From the NCBI GenBank assembly GCA_029339505.1, contig JAQISU010001235.1:38464315-38528314 (forward strand): a stretch of DNA of 64,000 bases, read 5' to 3'. This document shows, one piece after another, positions 47,103 to 53,583 of the stretch. The DNA is from Unio delphinus (taxonomy: Eukaryota > Mollusca > Bivalvia > Unionida > Unionidae). Numbering within the stretch: position 1 is the first letter of the stretch; each line of letters starts with the position of its first letter. The notes below the pieces were generated by a model. It saw nothing but the letters and a program-made list of their open reading frames with translations. It was not told where the DNA came from and did not search any database. Position numbers and translations under genes: made by a program.

Positions 47103-48044
47103 TCAACTTAAATCCGCTACGAATTCCAAATACCATGTTGTTGAAACCCTAATCAAATTTTTATCAGTAGATGTTATTGTGAACTTTTCAGTTGTATTCT
47201 TGTCGATGATCGTTGAAATCGTATTGTTGACCCCGGATGAACTCGACGATGAAATATTAAATTGAGTCGTTGTCACTAGTGTTAATCGATAAATACCCTT
47301 GACGGTTGCAGTGATATCTAATTTGTTGTTTGTAGGTGTCCACTCAAATGATCCGTGTTGGATCGTGTATACTATATTGTTGGTTCTGTCATGAGGAATT
47401 CTTGTTTTTTCAATGATTGTTATCATCCTCGAAAAATCATTTTTGATGGCCTCGGTGAAGATTTTCGTCTCATCGATGGATTTTTTTATATCAGGGAGTT
47501 TTAGTTCAATTTTATCCAACGGGCTTCCAATAAATTTATCCACAATATTTCTTCGAAAATTTGAAAACTGTTTTCCGTGTTCTTCAGTTTTAGATTGAAG
47601 TGTTGTTAGTTCCAACACAGAATTTTTCAACTCATCGTTGAGAGTTTTTAATCGATCTGTAATCGTCGAAAAAAGTACACCCGGTTTGAGTTTACCCTGA
47701 TCGGAAAATAACGCAACGGTGTTCTCGATTGCGTTTTGTTGTTTAACTAAAATATCATCCAACGACACATCACTGGTTTTCAATTTACCCTGATCGGAAA
47801 ATAACGCAACGGTGTTCTCGATTGCGTTTCGTTGTTTAATCAAAATATCATCCAGAGAAATATTACTAGTTTTCAATTTACCCTGTTTGTCTTGAAATAC
47901 AACTATTTCATTCGGGTCAACACTTGTAAAATTTAACGTCTCAGCGATTTCATCTTCAATTATTTTTTTTATATCCTTGATAGAATCAGGGGTTGCAGTG
48001 CCATCGGGTTTGGGTTTCAGAGGTCTTCACCAAATATCAATCAT
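47103..48044 (-). pseudogene. fibre-like virion protein with an in-frame stop
   Basis: The frame runs from ATG 48044 to the stop at 47103-47105, with an internal TGA at 48027-48029, six codons in. Without an in-frame ATG after that stop, the remaining 257+ codons have only non-ATG starts. The N-terminal half contains an NEIVVFQDKQGKLKTS-type segment followed by a 31-residue unit present twice (TSNISLDDILIKQRNAIENT and its near copy, then VALFSDQGKLK). Such N-x-IVVF/GKL units are common in tail fibres and spike stalks. Next comes a likely coiled coil (RLKTLNDELKNSVLELTTLQ). The C-terminal ~100 residues are beta-rich with many Ser/Thr (WTPTNNKLDITATVKGIYRL), plausibly a knob. It sits 21 bp after the protease gene. 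A surface attachment role is inferred from the architecture only. The upstream ATG is supported by the tight spacing. Confidence 0.55.
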
Positions 48045-48065
48045 TGTTATTGTAAAACTCTTTCT

Positions 48066-48492
48066 CTAAAATCGTTTTTGACGACTCCGTCGTTGCCAGC
48101 GACTACTAGTGTAGTCATTTACGACAATATGAGGTGGTTTTCTAGATGCTGAAATAGCGTCAAGGACATTTAATACTTCACTGCCGCATATTGGTGGATC
48201 ATTCATTTGTTGTGTTGGTAGCGTAGAATACCAAGTCTTCATTGGAAATTTTTTTTATGTAACGCATAAACTCTTTAAGCGGTGCTAATCCATATGAATC
48301 AAAATAGACAATCCCACGTGGATCAATAGCGTATGCAACCCAGTGAGTTCTAGGTCCGGTGCTGTTATCTAAATTAATAATACCGGTTTCAACATCATTG
48401 GGTTGTGCCGGTAACTGATCTTTCATAATCACACCTCTGAAATTTTTAATCGCCAGTTTTTTAGCAGCATCCATTAAATCAAAATTGGACAT
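48066..48492 (-). pseudogene. adenain-type cysteine protease (Polinton PRO), frameshifted
   Basis: Reading starts at ATG 48492. THWVAY carries the catalytic His (residue 50) and YFDSYG the acidic partner (residue 65). This is the signature of the adenovirus-type maturation protease (C5/Ulp1 superfamily) that cleaves capsid precursors. The frame then hits a TGA at 48199-48201. The catalytic Cys codon (48186-48188, in a Cys-Gly pair) and the helix after it lie in the neighbouring frame, which stays open to a TAG at 48066-48068. A one-base difference in the AACACAACAAATG stretch accounts for the break. The combined length of about 140 codons is in the range of the family. As read, the product would lack its nucleophile. 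Confidence 0.8.
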
Positions 48493-48504
48493 AGGAATCG
48501 AAGA

Positions 48505-49050
48505 TTAGGGAACCATAGGTTCCTCAATTAATAAACCGTTCCTGGGATTCTCAGGCCTGATCCGTGAACGGATCTCCCGCTGTACCATGAATACGGGGTT
48601 CCTGGTAGTCTTAGACCCTTTCCGCTGTACCATGAATACGGGGTTCCTGGTAGTCTTAGACCCTTTCCCTTTTTTTATAACCCTGTCCAGATGCCTTCTT
48701 TAGTGCCATTCCTGCTGCAGTACCAACGGCTCCTAACGCTGCCGCTTTAGCCACCGCTGGGGCTGCTGCTGCAATCAATGCTGGTATTGCAGCTAACAAT
48801 GGAAATATATCGCCTGTTTTAATCATATTTTTGATAGCAGCCGAAGAAAGAGTAATCTGAACACCTTTTTTGCTACAAGTGCATCATTGAAATGTTTTAT
48901 TTGACGAGTTGTTAGTGATAATTTATTTGCACCACCAGTCATTTGATTAGGTTTCAACGTGATTGTGGTTCCACATTTTTTAGCCGATTCTGATTGCAAT
49001 TTTTTTATTTGACCAGGAGTTAACGCAACACTAATAACACTATATGACAT
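48505..49050 (-). pseudogene. pX-like basic/hydrophobic core protein, two frameshifts
   Basis: Starts at ATG 49050. The first 60 codons carry ISVALTPGQIKKLQ, TITLKPNQMTGG and KLSLTTRQIKHF, three related segments typical of the small Polinton/adenovirus pX-like protein. At an A6 run on the minus strand (near 48865) the frame shifts. The next frame encodes a long Ala/Ile/Leu-rich segment (FPLLAAIPALIAAAAPAV, 48700-48830). At an A7 run near 48672 a second shift of opposite sign leads into a basic tail that is open to the TAA at 48505-48507 and contains two copies of a 45-bp repeat. The two shifts compensate each other. The gene ends 12 bp before the protease start. The role is probably virion core or membrane interaction, inferred from relatives. 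Confidence 0.65.
48578..48667. repeat. 45-bp tandem duplication in the pX-like gene
   Basis: Two identical 45-bp copies (48578-48622, 48623-48667; begin CGCTGTACCATGAATACGGG) encode a duplicated 15-residue basic segment in the tail frame (KGSKTTRNPVF). Perfect identity points to a recent duplication. Confidence 0.9.
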
Positions 49051-49104
49051 ATTATATATAATAGATTGATTCTAAATTGTAAAGCGATTCAATGGAAAAA
49101 TCGT

Positions 49105-50523
49105 TCAAAGATTTTCCACTGGTGCATCAATGATTCTCATTCTTCCTCCAACACCTTCAAGTAGCATTGATTTATCACTGAGAATGACAGCAACTGCTCT
49201 ATAATTAGCAATACCAGGACGGGTTACACGGGCTCTAAAGTGTATATCAACAACAGATTGTCTTGTTAAATCAAGATGTTCCAATGAAAAGTAATAAATC
49301 GGATAGAGGCTTTTGAAATCCAACTGTGATATTTGCAAACCAGTATCAACATTTTGATCACGTGCCATAAATGACAACAGGTTATGATAGACACGTGCAA
49401 TATGATTTTCTGTGTAATCAAGTTGTACATCTTCAGATGGTTCCTGCTGGCCGTTTATTCTCAGTGAGACGTCTTTAACACCTAATGGATCAAATATCAT
49501 ATGGCTGGAGAGTTGATTGCCAACTCGTGTGTTATCCTGTAACGCAATAAATATATGACGTGGCGCAGAAACGCCTTGTTTTGATGCTAGATTCCACGTG
49601 AATACCCCGTTGATATTTGATTGTTTAACATCTGTACTTACCGTTAGCCAACTTAGTAATGATTTTCCTCCTTGGTCCATAAATGATAGTAATCGTTCTT
49701 CTACGGTAATTGATGGAGTCAACACTGGCATCCACAATGATATTTTTGTTAAATTGACTTTACCGGCATCAGCATTGGGATTTGCAGCATCTGCTGGAAT
49801 CCTCCAAATTGCGTCGTTATCATCACCCTTTCGTACAAGTGCTACTGTATGCTTAGCTCCATAAATAACTTTTCGAACATTTCTACAGAATCCAAATATA
49901 TGATGCAGTGGAATCGCGCATGAAAATAATTTACGCCGCCCTTCCAACATTGAAATACGTGTTGCAGCTCCTAGATTGAAATTGGGATCATTGTTTATAA
50001 TCATATCCTCGATACCAGCAGGAGCAGGAGGAGGACCAGCACGATCATTTGGTCGTCTTATAATAAATTGATTTCCTCCAGCGGTATTTTTAACATCTTT
50101 TGCATACATCATAGAAGGTCCTGCAGATCTTGTATAATCATCGGAATATCTTGCTAACCCGATTATTGTTGTAGCCACATCAACATCACGATCTATCGAC
50201 TCAATTTCTTTTCCATCAACGAGATATCTAGCACTCTCAAATAACGCCATAATACCATTATTGACAAAACCGACTTGAGTACCAGCTGGATACAGTGCTG
50301 GTACAGCAGTAGTATCAGCAGCTGTTACAAGTTCTCCTTCTACTTCAATAAATGCTTCACAAGGCAAAAAGTATTTACTGGTATCATGGACTTGAAGTTC
50401 AATTCTTGATCGACTATTTGAGTCTATGGCATGATAGGCGTAATATTGATAATCGCGTACAGAATCATCCTTGCGCACTGGGGCATCTATATCAAACGCT
50501 GGATCACGTGACTGTTTGAACAT
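49105..50523 (-). CDS. major capsid protein, double jelly roll (Polinton)
   Basis: 472 codons, intact. Typical early block YQYYAYHAIDSNSRSRIELQ, then EAFIEVEGELV (residues 56-66), NNGIMALFESARYLVDGKEI (88-107) and RRKLFSCAIPLHHIFGF in the middle, ending in a beta-rich second half (DVSLRINGQQEPSED, YYFSLEHLDL, VDIHFRARVTRPG). This is the hexon-like capsid protein of animal Polintons/adintoviruses, which forms trimers with a vertical double jelly roll and builds the icosahedral shell. Length and position next to the pX-like and protease genes fit. On the minus strand an inverted repeat (AAATCGTA / TACGATTT) lies about 25-50 bp upstream of the ATG. The start is the only reasonable ATG. Confidence 0.85.
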   Translation of the reverse strand: MFKQSRDPAFDIDAPVRKDDSVRDYQYYAYHAIDSNSRSRIELQVHDTSKYFLPCEAFIEVEGELVTAADTTAVPALYPAGTQVGFVNNGIMALFESARYLVDGKEIESIDRDVDVATTIIGLARYSDDYTRSAGPSMMYAKDVKNTAGGNQFIIRRPNDRAGPPPAPAGIEDMIINNDPNFNLGAATRISMLEGRRKLFSCAIPLHHIFGFCRNVRKVIYGAKHTVALVRKGDDNDAIWRIPADAANPNADAGKVNLTKISLWMPVLTPSITVEERLLSFMDQGGKSLLSWLTVSTDVKQSNINGVFTWNLASKQGVSAPRHIFIALQDNTRVGNQLSSHMIFDPLGVKDVSLRINGQQEPSEDVQLDYTENHIARVYHNLLSFMARDQNVDTGLQISQLDFKSLYPIYYFSLEHLDLTRQSVVDIHFRARVTRPGIANYRAVAVILSDKSMLLEGVGGRMRIIDAPVENL

Positions 50524-50568
50524 TTTATTCTATTTATCAAAGTCTAAATCGTAAAATCCTACGATTTT

Positions 50569-50896
50569 TCATCGTCGTAGTTTTTTAAAGCCACTTCCTG
50601 CTATCATATTTGCGTCGGGGGTTAAAGTCATCGACGCTAGTTTTTCATCTACTGCGTTATTTATAATTTTACTAACACTTGCAGGCATTTCCGCTGTAGA
50701 CGGTAACGGTTTCTTTTTTCGTCTCACTAATGATGTTATTTTATTCTTCGCAGCTGAAAACTTTTGGAGCCATTCTTGAAAATAATCTTAAAATGGTATC
50801 ATCGAAACCATCTCCGTAATATGCGCTATAAACTGGAAACCGTGAATTAACTACATAGACGGGGGTTGGTTTATCATGATTATAGTGTATGATCAT
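50569..50896 (-). pseudogene. small basic virion-block protein, frameshifted
   Basis: Starts at ATG 50896 with HDKPTPVYVVNSRFPVYSAY and GDGFDDTIL, then runs into a stop. The next frame is open from near 50787 and reads DYFQEWLQKFSAAKNKI, then a basic stretch (SLVRRKKKPLP) and a closing GSGFKKLRR. About 109 codons in total if the two parts belong together, which the 44-45-bp spacing to both neighbours supports. Glycine-rich 'GDGF/GSGF' pieces with a basic middle recur in small capsid-associated Polinton proteins. No firm name can be given. Confidence 0.5.
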
Positions 50897-50906
50897 TCTT
50901 ATTATA

Positions 50907-50922
50907 AAAACACTAGTGTTTT
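50907..50922. promoter_or_regulatory. palindrome upstream of the small basic gene
   Basis: AAAACACTAGTGTTTT, a perfect 16-bp palindrome ending 10 bp before ATG 50896 on minus, followed on plus by CAATTGCTAGCGTTTT. It resembles the palindrome at 47040-47055. Confidence 0.4.
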
Positions 50923-50940
50923 CAATTGCTAGCGTTTTAT

Positions 50941-51913
50941 TCAGTCACTATGATACCCATTTTCCGCTAACTCGTCAATGAAATCTCGATATGTTTTGAT
51001 ATCCATGATACCACCTTGAAATAACCGTCTACAGATATCAGCTGCTTCATTAATTATTTCCGGTGAATTATTTCCAGCTCGGAACCCTCCGATTAGAACA
51101 TCTAATCGTGATATATCATTGATAACACTATCAGGACATACCCTACTTGGGGTTCCTAATCCACTTCCGCTATAACCAGTTGCTTCATCTAGTTTTTCTA
51201 AATCGCTTTTCTTGTAAATAATAATCATCATCATCATCAGGTGGTAGTTTTTTAGGAGAGAAAGATATTTTCTTTGCAGGTTGCTGTCGCTTTCTTTGCA
51301 ATTTTGGCGTTTTTTGTTGTTGTTTAAACCCTTCATATTGATTATACACTATACCCACCGCATTGATATATTCAATGTATGATGCACTATCTGTCTTAAT
51401 TTGACTTTTTTCAGTTTTGATTTTGTAAAATATATCAGCCCAATGAGTGAAATTCTTAACATACTTATGATGTTCTGGTTTCAACCATTTTTTTCTGTTT
51501 TCATAAGACGTAACAACAGGCTCAGGAATTTTTGTTGGAACAGTCTCATCAATTGCTGCTAACCCTTCCTCGTTAAATCTCACGTTTAATCTCACGTGTA
51601 AATCATCTACTGTTCTTTTTGATTCCAATTTTTGTACAGCCTGTTTTGTTTGTTCAGTTTTCGCTGCTATTTTTTCAAGTTCACCAATAACAGATTTCCC
51701 CGTCTCGGGAACATCTCCCCGTATAGCACGCTCTACCCCGTACGTTGCTGTGGTTACTGGTTTAAACAATTCTTCAGATCCCGCAGCAAAATCAGTTTGT
51801 AAACTCTGTCGTTGTTGCAGTTTATTCCTTACAGAGTCACGAATTGGTACAAATCTCTTAATTGCGTTTAGTCGTTCACGAGCCAATCTAGTTGTTAATG
51901 CTTCATTGACCAT
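50941..51913 (-). pseudogene. coiled-coil virion-block protein, frameshifted near its 3' end
   Basis: The first 242 codons are open from ATG 51913: EELFKPVTTATYGVERAI, then a helical segment (GELEKIAAKTEQTKQAVQKL), KWLKPEHHKYVKNFTHWADI, YNQYEGFKQQQKTP and an acidic PPDDDDDYY. At an A4 run on minus (51207-51210) the frame changes. The other frame continues with SDLEKLDEATGYSGSGLGTP, RLDVLIGGFRAGNNSPEI and ICRRLFQGGIMDIKTYRDFI to a stop at 50941. The tail, with its repeated G-x-G and the 'IGGFRAGN' helix pair, matches the C-terminus commonly seen for this gene upstream of the capsid gene in animal Polintons, so the two parts are one gene of about 320 codons. The function is unknown. A structural or scaffold role is a guess from position and coiled coil. 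Confidence 0.6.
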
Positions 51914-52264
51914 TATTTGAAATCAGAAACAATTTTTCAATTGTAAAACAATTTTTCAATCCCGACCTAACACCATCGTGCAACTCTTTTTTTGACATCA
52001 ATGACATGTCGGATGATTTTTAACACCATCGTGGAAGTGTTATTTCATCATAAAACACCTTCTATCATTGATGTTGAAAGTGACCAATTTGTATATAAAA
52101 TATTAATTATGACACTTTCAACATTCTATTTTGATCAATCTGACATATCATCCATCGATTTTTGACATCCCCCTTGAGGGTCGGCTAAAAAAAATGATAA
52201 TGGTCGGGCAATAAAAAAATGATAAATGGTCGGGCAATCAAAAAATGATAAAGGGGTCGGGTAA
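51914..52264. promoter_or_regulatory. non-coding gap inside the Polinton with inverted and direct repeats
   Basis: The largest gene-free stretch within the element. It contains a 12-bp inverted repeat ATGTTGAAAGTG (52071-52082) / CACTTTCAACAT (52113-52124) around a TATA-like GTATATAAAATATT. It also holds two copies of AACACCATCGTG (51968, 52022), two diverged TGACAT...ATGATTTTT or ATCGATTTTT phrases, and three GGTCGGGYAATMAAAAAATG-like repeats at 52192-52268. Near 51930-51955 AACAATTTTTCAAT is doubled. It could be a control region between the early HNH cluster and the virion genes. This is inference. Confidence 0.45.
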
Positions 52265-52666
52265 TCAAAATTGTTCATTTTCCTGAATTAACGCCCGTAG
52301 GTTTCTAATTTTAGAGTTGACTTCTTTTTTCAATTCGTATTCGTTACCTAATTCTTTTCGTATTCGTTCTACGATAGTATACAACGGAACAAACACACTG
52401 ATGTCACTGGAAAATGCAAGAGAGTCTCTAATAGAATTCTGAATTTTTTTGATGAGCGCATATTTCTTTGGTAGCATATACTTGTTAGTGCTAACCCCGT
52501 ATTCTATATCCTGAAAATCTGACTTGATTTGATCAGGATTTAACCCATCTGATAGTTCAATATCATGACTTTTCAATTTTAAAATTTCAACTATGATGCT
52601 ATTCATGTTTTCAGAATTCATTATTCTATAACAATGACATATCTCTAATTGAAAAATATGACGCAT
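52265..52666 (-). CDS. unknown protein
   Basis: An open frame of 133 codons from ATG 52666. The internal ATG at 52621 (MNSENMNSIIVEIL) may be the real start, giving 118 residues, because the first 15 codons overlap the stop of the upstream gene. It is rich in Lys, Glu, Ile and Leu, with a probable all-helical fold (KYALIKKIQNSIRDSL, IVERIRKELGNEYELKKEV). I recognise no family. Its compact packing against the HNH gene argues that it is real. Confidence 0.45.
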   Translation of the reverse strand: MRHIFQLEICHCYRIMNSENMNSIIVEILKLKSHDIELSDGLNPDQIKSDFQDIEYGVSTNKYMLPKKYALIKKIQNSIRDSLAFSSDISVFVPLYTIVERIRKELGNEYELKKEVNSKIRNLRALIQENEQF

Positions 52667-53157
52667 TAGACATAACTAAATTGAACTTTTTGTCCGTTCT
52701 TTTTTGAAATAGCCGTTTTGGTTATCCCCTCTGCAACGAATCGTACTGAGGCTCTACAAATATTGAAATACTTGCCGGCTTCATATATTGATTGAAATAT
52801 TTTTTCTTCGTTAGTTATTGTATTCAAAGATTTCACAGGTCTCGCTTTTTTTGAGCATTTTCCATTCCTTCCTCGTTTAGTATTCTCACTCTGTGTGATA
52901 GCTTGCAGATTTGATAAAGAATTGTTCCTTGGATTAGAATCCTTGTGATCAATAACAAAACCATCTTTGATCAATCCATTAAAACATTCAAATACGAACC
53001 GATGATTGTGATATTTCTTCTTTCCAGCGCTAAACAACAAATACCCTCGATTACTCACAACACCGACCGGTTTTTTCAGCCTACGGTTTCTTACAACACC
53101 ATCACTGGATGCTTCATAATTTGTAATCACTGGGTGTGGTCTGAATTCTTGGTTCAT
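52666..53157 (-). CDS. HNH homing-type endonuclease with NUMOD domains
   Basis: 163 codons. Residues 4-25 (EFRPHPVITNYEASSDGVVR) form a NUMOD4-like substrate-binding motif. YHNHRFVFECFNG and FVIDHKDSNPRNNSLSNLQ (68-85) form the HNH core, with His71 and Asn78 as candidate catalytic/metal residues. Residues 107-145 (VKSLNTITNEEKIFQSIYEA, GKYFNICRASVRFVAEG) form a NUMOD1-like helix-turn-helix DNA-binding repeat. This arrangement is typical of free-standing homing endonucleases in phages and large DNA viruses. It cuts double-stranded DNA. The role in the element is unknown: self-mobility, exclusion of rivals or recombination are all possible. The gene is intact. TATA-like TAGTATATA directly precedes the ATG. 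Confidence 0.85.
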   Translation of the reverse strand: MNQEFRPHPVITNYEASSDGVVRNRRLKKPVGVVSNRGYLLFSAGKKKYHNHRFVFECFNGLIKDGFVIDHKDSNPRNNSLSNLQAITQSENTKRGRNGKCSKKARPVKSLNTITNEEKIFQSIYEAGKYFNICRASVRFVAEGITKTAISKKNGQKVQFSYV

Positions 53158-53256
53158 TATATACTATACTATTGTTTGTCTAATTCATTGTTTGGTTTAA
53201 TGATGAATCTTTCAATGTAGTCTTGGGGGGTTCTTATGATTTTGTCGCTGACTTTG
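53158..53256. other. short intergenic spacer
   Basis: Spacer between the zinc-ribbon and HNH genes. It contains a GACTTTGTCAGGGATACTGAC region with short inverted GTCAG/CTGAC repeats. No gene was recognised. Confidence 0.4.
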
Positions 53257-53559
53257 TCAGGGATACTGACTGTCAAGAACTTTTTCAAGGTCATAATTTA
53301 TGATTGATTGTCCATTTTTTATTCTTTTATCATAATAACGCTTCAACTCCCTGTATCGCTTACCACCGCAAGTCAGACATAACTGCGATTTTCCCCTGAC
53401 CCCAACCCCACATCGAATACAGGGTAACGGACCAAGGCTCCCACGTCGAAAACTTTGCATATGATACCTACAGAACTCATTTCTGCATGATTTGTTACAC
53501 GGTGTTACTGATCCAATCATAAGCCATTTGCAGTGATTCATTATAGATAAATATTTCAT
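53257..53559 (-). CDS. small zinc-ribbon protein
   Basis: 100 codons. There are two cysteine clusters: C10, C21, C25, C30 with H33 (CNKSCRNEFCRYH), and a CxxC...CxxC ribbon at C47/C50 and C61/C64 (PCIRCGVGVRGKSQLCLTCG). The remainder is basic (KRYRELKRYYDKRIKN). It is likely a nucleic-acid-binding or adaptor protein, and proteins with this double cluster occur in Polinton-type elements of marine invertebrates. Met7 is an alternative start. It is divergent from the polymerase gene with 24 bp between start codons. Confidence 0.6.
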   Translation of the reverse strand: MKYLSIMNHCKWLMIGSVTPCNKSCRNEFCRYHMQSFRRGSLGPLPCIRCGVGVRGKSQLCLTCGGKRYRELKRYYDKRIKNGQSIINYDLEKVLDSQYP

Positions 53560-53583
53560 TTAAATACTTGTTTTTAGTATAGC

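Noticed and set aside
49598..49864. Plus-strand ORF within the capsid gene
   Set aside because: It is antisense to the clearly recognised capsid protein. The same holds for plus-strand frames at 46479, 47071, 47413 and 52945.
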